64,000 nt of DNA from assembly GCA_023525975.1 (NCBI GenBank), contig CM042034.1, positions 65,407,279-65,471,278 on the forward strand. The letters run 5' to 3'. The notes beneath the pieces are model-generated. The model was not told the origin of the DNA. It saw only the letters and a list, made by a program, of their open reading frames with translations, and did not search any database. The translations under genes were made by a program, and so were the position numbers. This DNA comes from Smallanthus sonchifolius (Eukaryota; Streptophyta; Magnoliopsida; Asterales; Asteraceae). Of this stretch, positions 48,869 to 60,437 are shown piece after piece; within the stretch, counting starts at the first letter, position 1; the number at the start of each line of letters is the position of its first letter.

Positions 48869-49639
48869 CGATAAAATATCTAAGATTTTTAAAACTTATA
48901 ACGGCATTCCTTATACTATTTGTTTCTCCTAGATGATAACCCACAAATATCCCAACATTAGATATATTTAAGCTCAAAGGAAACTTCTCAACCGGTCGGG
49001 CCTACCCACATATCCCTAACTAGACACGCTTTCAACTTATTTATAATCTCATATTCAAAAATCAAGTAAAAACCCGACTTTACTATCATTTTCCATGCTT
49101 TTAATTGCAAACTTCTAAAACAGAGACATTTTCCAATTTTATAATTTTATAATTTTTTTTATCAATGAAAAATTAAATGTCCCATCCCCACACTTAAATG
49201 TTGCATTGTCCCTAATGCAGGAACGGAATGAAATGAAAATACAAGATATACAACTGGAAAAGACTTAGCTGGTAATAAAGCAAGACTGTCAACGTGCCAG
49301 TCAATTTCCACTAGTGCCCTCCATACCGAACGTGCCCAGCCAACAATCCTCATTTATCACACACGAACGGAAGCGGCAACATCACAACAATCTAAACATA
49401 ATCAAAATACTCGCAGAGAAAACCATTCAGTTTGTTCAAGCCAACCACAAACCAACCAAACCAACCCACCCAATGTATCAATGTATTAAAACATCACAAA
49501 CCATAGAAACTGAAAACATCAAAAACAAAAAATAAATAGAAAGGACACGATAACAGCTGCATAATCCCCACACTATTCTTCGTCCTCTTCACTCTCAGCC
49601 TCAAAAATCGGAAACTCTGGTGGTGAGCGGTCGGCACCA
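48301..49639 (-). other. Non-coding 3' region of the complete Athila
   Basis: No gene. It contains AT runs (48830-48868), a polypurine-like CAAGTGTGGGGA-type block near 49187-49196, and a hairpin with arms TGCATT/AATGCA around GTCCCT (49202-49219) that corresponds to 7224-7241 in the other Athila. Confidence 0.6.
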
Positions 49640-51059
49640 TACTGACCTGAGCTGCCCGGTTATCCATAAGAACCATACTGACCATAACCACTGTACTGCT
49701 GACCACTCGACCCCTGAGGCGCGAAAAAACTCGGGACATTCATATTCATGTTTCCCATCATATACCTCAATGCCTCCTCCTGACGTTGCTGCCCAGTAGA
49801 AAGCAGCGTCCTGATCTCATTATGGCTAGTGGTCATCAACCCATGTAAGTCCCTAAACCCATGCTCCATCCTATCATACATCGAATCCAATGTGAGGGGG
49901 TCCGGTCGTGGCTGTTGGAGAGGATACTGTGGTGCTGGCCTCTCAGACCGATTCAATGGTCTCTGATAAGGGGTCGGTATCCCGGACTGCATAGTTGCTG
50001 CAGCCTCAAATCCTGCTGGTGGTTGACCTTGTGGCCCTGCTCGAATCGGTTCCCAAATAGGCGGTTCATGCATACTGAGAATCCCTGCATACTGTAATTC
50101 TCTAACCCCCATCATAACTGTAACCGGCCCATCTTTCAAATCCTCGCCTCATATTTGTCAAACACCCCAAGACTTTTAGCAATTCTAGTCACATAAGGCC
50201 CCATGTAGACACCAGCATCTGGACCACCCCTCCAGGTCCTTTTCATGGACCATGCGATAATACTGGCCACATTTGCAGGCCTCTGCTCCACCATTTATTG
50301 GAAGCAAAACAGATCAACCTGGTTGATCTTATTCTCCCCCGAGCCTCTGCCAACAAGTGTCGCTGTCAAGATCTTATGAATATACCTGTAGACCGGATCG
50401 ATAATTTCTGAATTCAACATACTCCCTGAGAAGGGAGCATTTGAGATAGTACCCCAAAACCTAACCAGATCATTCCTCACGAAGCTGTAATCATGCTGCT
50501 TCGTAAATACACCCCTTACACTAGTGATAAACTCCGGTGTTTGAACCTCTGCCTGTGTATATAACTGAGTAGCCACTGCAAATTGGGGCATGGTCATCTC
50601 GTACACCTGTCTACCCAGAGAAAATGAGACCACATCATGTTGCTCAAAAATTCCCTGCTTGTACCTGAAAGTAGCATGGAATTCTAAAGTCAACTCCTCA
50701 TATTGTGGAGCCATACAACACAATGCAGCCCTGAACTTATCACCCAGCAACGCCTCGATCCTATCTCTTTGGCCAATGTTATCTAGAAGCGTCCAATTGA
50801 TCGTCCTAAATTGTAGTAGATCTGTATCAATCAAGGTATCCAATTTCCGCGATTCCTGAGTTCCCAACTCAAATTGCAGAAGCGGGTGTTCTCGAAGCCA
50901 CGTGACTCTACAGTTAGGGATACGTTCTCTGGTATGATACTTGATCATCCTTTGACCCAGATTTGGATTATAGTCCTGCTCAGCCGCGTCCCCTCGCGGG
51001 CGCGGTGTTGGGCCTCTTCGCTTCCTTCCTGATCTGCTTGACGAACCTTCACCTGACAT
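49640..51059 (-). pseudogene. Athila 3' (env-position) ORF, interrupted
   Basis: The start is MSGEGSSSRSGRKRRGP at 51059, directly after the 3' splice-like TTCATGTGCAG. It has a basic N-terminus and then the conserved body of the Athila ORF-1 family. A TAA at 50295-50297 and a shift near 50150 interrupt it. The C-part (49660-50139) is rich in Gln, Pro, Gly and Tyr with GQQYSGYGQYGSYG-type repeats. I see no clear signal peptide or membrane segment here, so envelope function is only positional inference. A poly-pyrimidine stretch lies upstream (51065-51130). Confidence 0.75.
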
Positions 51060-52344
51060 ATCTGCACATGAATAATCAAACAAAGAAAAGAAAAGCAGAA
51101 AGTCAGTATTCACAAACTATTTTTTTTATTTTTTATTTTTATTTAATCAACCGTATAGCATTTCATTCGCGGTTGCACCAGAAAACCTGAAGTTACAAAC
51201 ACTTTGGGCGATAATTTACAAGAACTAATTATAAGTTTAGACCAAACTCGCTCGAATGGAGATTGAGTACGGGCGAGTAGCCTTTAACCTGTCAAAACAT
51301 AAAATTACCCAAAAACTAACCTGACAAAAAAAAAAAAAAAAAAAAAACGACTCACTAACTAGACTCAATGTACATTACCTCCCTCGGCACTTTAATTGTC
51401 CCCAATTAAACCTAAGTGCCACAACAAACCGACATTGAGTACAGAGCTTAAGTTATCCCGAACCAAACCACCTCAATTTCCGAATGTTCCCAAACCAAGC
51501 CACCGGCACAAACACAACCAAAACAGCCCCGAACTTACCCATCCGCATTGTATTTATCAACAAAGACCCAAACTAACCCAACCTCACTGCAATTATCATC
51601 AAAGAACAATCTAACTAAACGACACGATGAAGAACCGACAACTAAACATGCAAAACTACCCACTACCGATCAAAACTCGAAGACTAAAAGATTACAAAAT
51701 TACAAAATACAAGAAAACATACCTGGAGAGCGAGTTAATCAGTAAGAAAACTAAGAAACAAAAGGTACACCCAGAACCCCGTGAAAATATATGCTGGTGA
51801 GTGAACAAATGAGTAGTTTCTGGTGGGTTTCAGGTGTAGGATGATATGATAGCTGTAAGAGGGTCAAAAATGGTGAATGGGGTGTAAAAATGGTGGATTT
51901 GTGGTTGGTTGGTGGTGGAGGCCGTAAGGTATTTTAGGGTTTGTAAGGAGAAAAGTGACTGCAGGTTTGGGGAAGAGAGGTTTTGTTCTGAAGAGAAGGG
52001 GGGCTCGCGGCCCGCGGCGAGTGTGGGGATGTGTCTCGCGGGTGGCGAGTAGCCTCGCGGCGCGCGACGTAAATATTAAATCCCTCGCGGGTGGCGAGGG
52101 ACCTATTTCAACAGAAAGTTTCGAGATTTTGCCAGCTCCATGCCTTAGAAAAAATTTTAAGTTTTCCAAACATCCCAAAAACCCATTCCAAATAAAATCT
52201 AACACTGAGACTTACCTGGAAATTCGATTTCCTGTCGATCGTTGCTCCCCAACGGTTTTCCTGCACAAGACTCAAAAACACAAGACACAAAAACAAAAAC
52301 TATGAAAAATTACAAACTTTACACTTGAGCTTTCACTCAAGACT
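51060..52344 (-). other. Spacer between Athila pol and the 3' ORF
   Basis: Non-coding, possibly an intron ending at 51062. It contains the conserved stem-loop around CCGTATAGCATTTC (51148-51177), the block CGAATGGAGATTGAGTAC (51253-51270), an A-run (51326-51347), and GC-rich palindromes at 52005-52103, such as TCCCTCGC/GCGAGGGA. The frames 51864-52205 and 51955-52305 are shadows of these palindromes. Confidence 0.6.
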
Positions 52345-53780
52345 CTATACTTGGGCGTTGTTAGGAGGTATTTCGAGAGGAGTTTCCTCCACTTCGGTAA
52401 GATCTATGGGTCCCCCTACATAGTGTTTCAAACGGTGGCCATTTACTTTCCATATATTCCCATCGGCTTCATCTAACAACTCAATCGTCCCGTATGGAAA
52501 AACCTCCTTGACCACATATGGTCCCGACCACTTGGACTTGAACTTCCCCCCAAACAACTTCAACCGGGAGTTATAAACAAGTACCTTATCCCCCTTTTTA
52601 AACTCCCTCACTCTCCTAAGCCTCCTATCGTGCAATGCCTTAGTTTTCTCCTTAATATTCCATGAACGTGCATATGCCGCATCCCTAAGCTCCTCTAACT
52701 CATGAATTTGGAAAAAATCGTTTTCGAGCGGCTTCGGTTAAGTCTAGGTTCACGGTTCTGAGAGCCCAAAGCGCACGATGTTCCAATTCTACGGGTAGGT
52801 GACATGCTTTTCCATAAACGACCATAAATGGGGTGGTTCCTAAGGGTGTTTTGTATGCGGTTCGGAACGCCCATAAAGCACCATCTAGCTTCTCGGACCA
52901 ATCTTTCCTATTTTTTCCTACGGTTTTCTCTAGGATTCGCTTCACTCCTCGATTGGCATTCTCAACTTGACCGCTTGTTTGGGGGTGATATGCGGTGGAC
53001 AAACGATGAGTGACCCCGTAGCGTGCTAACGCTTTTTCCATCACGGCGTTGCAAAAATGAGTGCCACGGTCACTTATGAGAGCTCTTGGTGTACCATAAC
53101 GAGTGAATATCTTCTTTAGGAATCTCACCACCACTCGGCCATCATTTGTGGGAAAAGCTTGAGCCTCTACCCACTTTGAAACATAGTCAATCGCCACGAG
53201 GATGTACCGATTCCCACTAGAGATGGGGAATGGTCCCATGAAGTCAATGCCCCAAACGTCGAATATTTCAAGGATCTGGATTGGATTTTGAGGCATCTCG
53301 TTCTTGGATGAGATATTGCCGGTACGTTGGCACGCATCACATCTCCTAACAAACTCTAAGGCATCCTTAACTACCGAAGGCCAATAAAACCCACAATCAA
53401 ACACCTTTTGGGCGGTGGTGTGAGGACCATGGTGACCTCCCGTTATACCCTCATGAACATGCCTAAGGATCTCATTACCTTCCTCCTTCATCACACACCT
53501 CCTAAGAATCCTATCTCCTCCTATCCTAAAAAGAAAAAGGTCATCCCAAATGTACCTCCTAGCATCCCTAAAAAATTTCTTCCTCTGTTGGGTTGTCATA
53601 CCCTTCAACACAACTCCATTCGCTAGGTAATTTGCCAAATCGGAGAACCATGGCATACCTTCATTCTCCGCTGCCACAAACTCAACCGACTCGTGAGGGA
53701 ATTTATCACCTATCGCCTCCTCTCGAATCTCCTCTCTCTTCGGGTCCTCCAACCGTGACAAATGGTCGGCCGTAACATTC
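52345..53780 (-). pseudogene. Athila integrase
   Basis: Frame 52700-53761 holds the HHCC finger (HVHEGITGGHHGPH, then CDACQ), and the catalytic Asp in GIDFMGPF, Asp in LISDRGTHF and Glu in GQVENANRGVK are all present. A shift near 52700 separates the C-terminal domain (52345-52635: VREFKKGDKVLVYNSRLKLF, then KSKWSGPYVV), which binds DNA. No chromodomain is present, as expected for Athila. Upstream, a stop near 53789 separates it from RNase H. Confidence 0.9.
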
Positions 53781-55116
53781 TCCGCTCATCTCTTATCCTT
53801 AATTTCTATATCGAACTCGGAGAGAAATAGGATCCACTGTATGAGACGTGGCTTAGCATCTTTCTTTTGGAAGAGAACCGCAAAGCAGAATGGTCAGTGA
53901 AAACGGTGGTTTTCGAAAGCACGAGGTATGAACGAAATTTATCGAATGAGAATACTACGGCTAGGAGCTCTTTCTCTGTGGTGGTATAGTTTTCTTGAGC
54001 ATCATTTAGAGTTTTGCTCGCATAGTAGATGGGGTTGAAGCGCTTATCCCGTCTTTGCCCCAAAACTGCACCAACTGCGTAGTCACTCGCATCACACATG
54101 AGCTCAAAAGGCAAGCTCCAGTCGGGTGATATAAGAATGGGGGCACTGATTAACTTTTCTTTCAAAAATTCAAAGGCTTCGAGACACTCCTCATCGAAGA
54201 CAAACGGGGCATCCTTCTCGAGGAGTCTGGTCATGGGCCGAGTAATTTTGGAAAAATCCTTGATAAAACGCCTATAAAAGCCCGCATGACCGAGAAAACT
54301 ACGGATCGACCTAACACTCGTCGGTGGGGGTAACCTGCTGATTGTATCTATTTTGGCTCTATCCACCTCTATGCCATCTCGTGAGATCTTATGGCCTAAC
54401 ACTATCCCTTCCGTCACCATGAAGTGACATTTCTCCCAATTCAACATCAATTTCGTCTCCGTACACCGCTTCAAAATCTTCCCCAAATTAATCAAACACT
54501 GGTCAAAGGAGCCTCCATAAACCGAGAAGTCATCCATGAAAACTTCAATGGAAGTCTCAATCATATCCTGGAATATAGCGACCATACAACGCTAGAAGGT
54601 AGCCGGAGCGTTACATAACCCGAATGGCATGCGGCGGTACGCATATGTGCCATAAGGGCATGTAAATGTCGCCTTATCCTGATCCTCCGGTGTGATGGGA
54701 ATCTGGAAGTAACCCGAATATCTGTCGAGAAAACAGTAAAACTGTTGACCCGCCAGACGCTCCAACATCTGATTGATGAACGGTAGAGGGAAATGGTCTT
54801 TCCGGGTGGCGTCGTTTAATTTTCGGTAATCAATGCACACACGCCAACCGGTGACCGTACGCGAAGGGATTAGCTCATTCTTCTCATTCATGACCACTGT
54901 CATCCCCACTTTCTTCGGGACAACTTGGGTCGGGCTCACCCATGGGGAATCAGAAATTGGGTAAATCACCCCGACATCTAGCAACTTCAAAACCTCCTTC
55001 TTCACTACCTCTTGCATGTTTGGATTGAGACGCATTTGAGGTTGCACCACCGGCTTATATTCATCCTCCATAAGAATCCGGTGAGTACAATTGGCGGGGC
55101 TTATGCCCTTAATATC
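53781..55116 (-). pseudogene. Athila reverse transcriptase and RNase H
   Basis: Continuous with the protease frame except for stops. WVSPTQVVPKK and WRVCIDYRKLNDATRKDHFP mark the fingers, and YAYRRMPFGLCNAPATF is followed by TAG at 54592-54594 (a CAG-to-TAG change). The catalytic motif VFMDDFSVYG is intact, then FLGHAGFYRRFIKDFS. RNase H has CDASDYAVGAVLG and TEKELLAVVF. A frameshift near 53880, just after TDHSAL, ruins its end. Confidence 0.9.
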
Positions 55117-56299
55117 TTAAAGGCTCCATGCAATTTCCTCTTTGTGCAACTTCAACACCTCTAACAACCTCAACTTCTCCTCCTCCATCAACTTAGAGGA
55201 GATAATAAGGGGAAGACTCGAACCCTCTCCTAAATAAGCATACTCTAGGTGTGAAGGCAAAACCTTTAGTTCTAAAGGGGTTGGTATCTCTAAGGGAGCT
55301 CTCTCACTCTCATTCCTTACTTCACTAAGCTCCATCACCTCGGGAAACCACAGGGTTTCCTCCTCTTCTTCACTCTCCTCCAATTCATCAAGCACTCCCC
55401 CTCCCAACAAATCGACTCCACTGATATACTCGAGACATTGGTCCACGCCCGACATGAATGAATTCAAGAAATAGATGGAGTGGCATGGGCCGCTAAAATC
55501 ACTAGAATCGTTTGGGTGTTGCATGGATCTAGCTACCTCAAATGTGACCTTCTCGTCACCAACGCAGAGTGAAATTTTTCCATCATAAACATCGATGAGT
55601 GCCTTTGCGGTGCGCAAAAATGGACGGCCTAGAATGATAGGAACTCCCTCATCAGCTTCCATATCAAGAATGACAAAATCGACCAGGAAGACAAACTTAT
55701 CGACCTTAACAAGTAAATTTTCAATGATACCACGAGGGTATTTGACGGAACGATCGGCTAAGGATAAAGTCATGCGAGTGGGTGAAAGTTCACCTAGGTC
55801 TAGCTTCTCATAGAGGGAAAATGGCATCAGGTTGATGCTAGCACCTAGGTCGGCTAAAGCTCTACATTGGGTATCACTACCGAATAGGCATGGAATGGTG
55901 AAGATACCCGGATCCGTCAGTTTTTTCGGTAATTTGTTCAAAACAACCGCGGAACAACCTCCGGTCAATGGAATGTTTGAGAGCTCCCCCAATCGATCCT
56001 TTCTTTTAAGAAGGTCCTTCAAAAACTTGGCATATTTGGGCATGCATTGGAGAGCCTCAATGAACGGGAGATTAATTTTTAGTTGTTTGAACATGTTGAG
56101 AAAATGCCCGTATTCCTTGGCATATTTATGTTGCTTAAGGCGGGCAGGATACGAGACTCGTGAAAGATCTATAACTGGTGAAGGCCTAGACTCTATCGGT
56201 CTCTTCTCAACGCTCCTCTCCACTTGGGGCTCGACGGTGTGTGCGGTAATTGCTGGGTCTAGCCTAGATTGCACTTTACCGGGAGCCTTCAACTCAATT
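55117..56299 (-). pseudogene. Athila protease and gag-pro spacer
   Basis: Same frame as gag, after TAA at 56297-56299. It has the conserved gag-pro spacer (YAKFLKDLLKRKDRLGE), the protease site ALADLGASINLMPFSL, ILDMEADEGVPIILGRPFL (the retropepsin ILGRPF motif) and an acidic linker with an EESEEEEE run. A TAA at 55117-55119 ends it before RT. Confidence 0.88.
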
Positions 56300-57857
56300 T
56301 ATTTATCAACTGGCTCCTCCTCCTCTACCTCTTGCCCTTCTCTCACTTTCGGTTCACCTAAAATTCTTCCGCTACGAGTGGTGATGGCTTTCGCATGAGC
56401 ATTCGGATTGAGTTGAGTGCCACCCGGAAATTGACCGAGTAACCTCTCCTCAAGTTTTCTAGCCATGTCACCAACGGACCTTTGAAGGTCAAGGAAAGCG
56501 GACTGCTGATTCTTAAGAAGAATAGCGTGTTCAGAAAGAGTTTTCTGGGTGACCTGATCCTTAACAACTAACTGTGACAAGAGTTCCTCAATTCTATCTA
56601 AACCCTTGTTTAAACCCTGACCACTAGATGATCCCTGACCAACTGAACCTCCATTACCATTACCCTGTCCCTGGTTGTTAAACTGATTTCCAAACTGACC
56701 CTGTCCACCTGAACTCCCAGAACTGAACTGACCTTGACCCCGATTAAAATTAGATTGGAAACCAGGGGGGTTACCGGAAGAACGCCAATTTGAATTATTA
56801 TTATTATTACGCCAGTTCGAATTATAGTTATTATTATTAAAAGCATTTAATGGACCTCTCGACTGACCAGCTACGAAATCGACTTGTTCCTCACTCATCA
56901 ACGGGCAATGTAAAGTGCTATGACCTCCCCTACAGAACTCACATTTGTCTACCTTGGCTTTTATCTCTTTCATCTCACGGTGCAAGTTCTCTAGAGCAGC
57001 AGCAACACTAGTATCCAGTGTGACCTGGTGAACACCTCTGGTAGATGAGGTTGCACTAGTGATAGGAGTGGTATTCCTATTTACTGACCGCTGCTCAGAC
57101 TCAGATTGGGCAAAACTCTCAAACATATCTAGGCATTCGGTTACTGATTTCTTACCCATGAGGTGTCCTACCGCTGAAGTATCGAAACAAGCTTTCGTGT
57201 CATAATTGAGACCATTATAGAATTTCTCTACAAAATCAAAGTGACCATGCTGGGAGCATCGAGCGAGTAGGTTTTGGAAACGCTCCCAAGCAAGGTAATA
57301 GGACTCATCGGGTTCCATGCGGAACGAGTGAATCTGATCATGGAGGCGAGATGCCTTAGCGGGTGGGAAATACTTCTTGAGAAATCCATCCCTAAGTGTG
57401 GCCCAAGTAGTGTATGTGTCTGCGGGTTGAGAATCGAACCAAGTGGCAGCTCGATCGGCTAGAGTGAACGGGAAAAGTTGGAGAAAGATGGGATCATTGG
57501 TGGCTCCTTGTAGCTGGAACGTACCTAAAATACGAGTGAGGCTATATGTGCAGGTGCGTCCTCATCATCACGACCGTGAAATTGACACGTGTTAGAGATG
57601 GCGGTCATGATGCACGAGGGGATTTGCCACGAATTTTCATTGGCGATGGGTGGAATAGTGATGGGTGAGTTTACACCAGTGAATCCTAGGGTGGATTGTT
57701 GGTGAACGGTCTGACGGTCGGCCATTTGGTCGACTCGGAAAGGTGGTGGGCTGGATGGTGGTGAAGAAAAAATACTAACCTCCGGCGCGATATCCGTTAG
57801 CGGGAAGTTGTTCTCCTTCTTTGGCTTATGTAGCGGCCCCTTTGAGCGCGTATGCAT
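56300..57857 (-). pseudogene. Athila gag
   Basis: The start is placed at 57857 (MHTRSKGP), matching the homologous start near 11242. The N-part ends in a frameshift near 57545. The gag domain then runs through WATLRDGFLKKYFPPAK, DQIHSFRMEPDESYYLAWERF and CLDMFESFAQSE. A single CCHC knuckle (CEFCRGGHSTLHC) is followed by an Asn/Gly/Gln-rich low-complexity stretch and a helical segment. One in-frame TAA separates it from the protease. Confidence 0.88.
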
Positions 57858-58054
57858 AAACTTGGTTCTCAAAAACTGCAAAACTAACACAAGGAAACAG
57901 GTGAGAAGACTCTATTATTATACTAAATTTTTTTTTTTACGAAAGACAACTAAAAAGACACGACTGATTAGATACCTACGACTCAAAATATTACACAAGT
58001 AGTACGTATTTATTATACAGTGTGATCAAAGCTAATGAACGTAATCGCCAAGAG

Positions 58055-58072
58055 TCCCCGACAACGGCGCCA
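58055..58072 (-). promoter_or_regulatory. Primer-binding site, tRNA-Asp type
   Basis: Plus strand TCCCCGACAACGGCGCCA, one mismatch from the 3' end of plant tRNA-Asp, six bases inside the 5' LTR. Confidence 0.9.
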
Positions 58073-58078
58073 AAAACT

Positions 58079-59772
58079 TGATGTTCTAAACGTAGTTATT
58101 AAATTATTAACTAAATTAACCTATTCTAGAAACTAAGTTATACTCTAGACTCTCTAAAACTCGACTAAACTACTAACCGGCAAGTGAACCGATCGACTCT
58201 AATACAGCTAAATAAGTCCGGAAATCGAACCCACGAAACTCTATTTATTACGTAAATTAGACTCACTTATACAGACTGACTGACACGACTAATTGTTTTT
58301 TATATTTGGGGGGGGGGGGGGTTTCTAAAATCCTAAGAGAAAAGCGATTAAAATACTATCAATTAACTAAATTACCTAAGACACGAAGGTGATTTTGGAT
58401 TTTACTTCAGATGACGATGGGTAACTACCTAGACTGGAATCCTGGGATACTTCGAGCTATACTTTTAACGGATGCAAGTTAATAAGGAACCGGGATCATA
58501 AATTTCTAACCTCTTGAGACACCGAACATGACTCCCGACCCTTTTCGGGAAGACACCTAAGGGACTCTGAAGGCTGCTGAAAACACCGGTTGATCTAGAC
58601 TTCCTCTCGGTTATCTAATTATTTATGTAAAGTACCCTAATATGACCTACTCCCTCTCAGGTTGTAAACCTAGGATGACTTGGGTTCTTGATTAGACTCA
58701 ATAGACAAATATTAGCAAGGAAACTACGACAGACTTCTCTCAAAGACCACCCTAGCAATTTACCAATTTAGACCTATCAATAATCTCGCACCTCTCGGCT
58801 ATTAAGATTAGTATAACACCTAGACCTATTCAATTATCAAATATAGCTGCTAAGGTATTTTGGCCAATTAAACCAACAAATCACAACGCAAGTTAATGAC
58901 TTAGCATGACCCTATTACGCAAAAGACATTCACCAAAGATCATACGAATCAATATATAACAATTAGAATAATTCTAAGCATGCATATTCAACGAATCAAT
59001 AATCAAGTTTGCTACTTTATCATGAAATCCAAAATTAACAAGCATCTAATATAAAAATTCACAACTTTAGTATCCCATTCATCTTAATCTAGGTAGTTTA
59101 TCTAATTTAGCTACTCATCATTATCCAAATCAAAGACGCAATTTCAACAAAGTGGAAAGACATGGTAAAAATTAAGAAAACAAAGAATTGATAAACCCGG
59201 ATAGCCAAATCACGAGCTTGATCGATCCTAGGACTCCAACCTTCAACCGTTTCTCCTTCTTGCTTGAAATTGCTCCAAAATCTCTCCAAGATTCATCCTA
59301 GATTCTCCAAAATTGGCTAGGTTTTACAAGAATATGATTGAGATGTATTTATACCCCAATCTAGCATCAACCCACCTAAAAGTCGAAACATTATGTGGAA
59401 AATAGGCTTTCGCCACCCGCGGAGCCCATTGGCTTCCATTCTCGCGGGTGGCGAGGAGTTAATTTCTGTGTGTTGTGATGCAACTTCCTCGCGGCCCGCG
59501 AGGGACAACTCCTGACCTTCTCGTGGGTGGCGAGAAGGTGTTTCTTCTCGAATTTCATGCTTTTAATTGACTCTTGACCTCCCGACCTCTTTCGGTACTC
59601 GGTTTTTGCATATTTTTGACTCGTTTTCTGCCCATTTCAGCAACAACTATCACTCAAGACCTGCTAAACATAAATGGATCAGCAGTAACATATTCTAACT
59701 AAAAACTAAAAGAAAACTAAACAAAACCACTCAAACTGAACACGATAAATGGGTGTATTTTGCAATACATCA
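58079..59772 (-). repeat. 5' LTR of the complete Athila
   Basis: TGATGT to ACATCA, 1694 bp, nearly identical to 46581-48279. TATA box on minus at 59346-59353 (TATAAATA). U3 hairpins lie at 59411-59544, including CCTCGCGG/CCGCGAGG. One copy here has lost pairing by a C-to-T change (TCTCGTGGGTGGCGAGA near 59519). Confidence 0.93.
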
Positions 59773-59777
59773 ACTTC

Positions 59778-60356
59778 CTGTTGAGATAAGGCACTCAGAT
59801 TCTCAGTCTGCTTAATCATGATACGGTACATATTCCATTCCTCAGCGAGAGCATCTAGAAGTTTCTTGTTTTGCTCCAGAGTTGGGTACTCAACACCCAT
59901 TACATTCAGCCTAGACACAAAGCTTGAGAAACGGTTGATCAGATCAGACATTGATTCACCCCTGACACTGCTGAACATCTCATATTGCTCCTTAATCAGA
60001 TCTCTCTTACTCTCCCTAACTTCAGCACTTCCCTCAAATCTGGTACACAAGGCTACCCATAAGTCTTTGGCGGTGGTGTACTCGGCAAAAGTGTTGAAGA
60101 TATCCATAGGAAGAGCCATAGCAATAGTTCCATAAGCCATGTTGTCTCGGGCAATCAAAGTAATGTCTGTATCATCATATTCAGCCACGGTCTTAGAACG
60201 CTGAATATCAGAAGTAGTGATCACAGGTTTGTGGGGACAATTAGTGATAGAATTCAGTAAGGTATGATCATGAAATTGAAAGAAAATCTTCATCTTCTTT
60301 GTCCAATCATCAAATTCTCTTGTGGACACAAGAACAGGTGGTTTGTTCTGTATCAT
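59778..60356 (-). pseudogene. Copia gag, N-terminal part
   Basis: ATG at 60356 (MIQNKPPVLVSTREFDDWTK) starts a UBN2-type copia gag: KIFFQFHDHTLLNSI, then AKDLWVALCTRFEGSAEVRES, then SMSDLINRFSSFVSRLNVMG and LLDALAEEWNMYRIMIKQ. It is open down to the Athila insertion at 59777 and continues at 46575. This is the best preserved part of the gene. About 80 bases of leader (60357-60437) remain upstream; no primer site is recognised there. Confidence 0.85.
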
Positions 60357-60437
60357 CCCGAAAACTGACAAGCTAGTAGTTCGGGTTAACGGATAACTTG
60401 AATCCCCGGTAAACCATATTGTTAACAATATGTTGTG

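Larger units (their letters stand above)
46581..59772 (-). mobile_element. Complete Athila-type Gypsy element, TSD ACTTC
   Basis: A 13,192-bp element with LTRs of 1699 and 1694 bp that look nearly identical, a tRNA-Asp primer site, gag, protease, RT, RNase H, integrase, a 3' env-position gene and a polypurine tract, all on the minus strand. Perfect ACTTC duplications (46576-46580, 59773-59777) bracket it inside copia gag. The few LTR differences suggest a younger insertion than the non-autonomous Athila at 1639-13061. Its genes carry several stops and shifts, so it is not active as it stands. Confidence 0.94.
17301..60437 (-). mobile_element. SIRE-like Ty1/Copia retrotransposon hosting three later insertions
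   Basis: Read right to left, the pieces are gag N-part (59778-60356), gag middle (46242-46575), gag C-part with zinc knuckle (42300-43923), protease, integrase, RT N-part (40263 onward), RT C-part and RNase H (22945-24160), a 2-kb spacer, an env-like gene (17912-20852), polypurine tract and 3' LTR (17301-17843). Each gap is filled by an insertion with a perfect 5-bp duplication. Integrase before RT defines Copia, and the extra gene after pol fits the SIRE/Maximus group. Without the insertions about 11.5 kb remain. The 5' LTR is not seen, because a chromovirus-like LTR begins at 60438 just upstream of gag. Confidence 0.85.

Noticed and set aside
51864..52305. Overlapping 113- and 116-codon frames on both strands
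   Set aside because: They run through GC-rich palindromes in the Athila spacer and have no domain.
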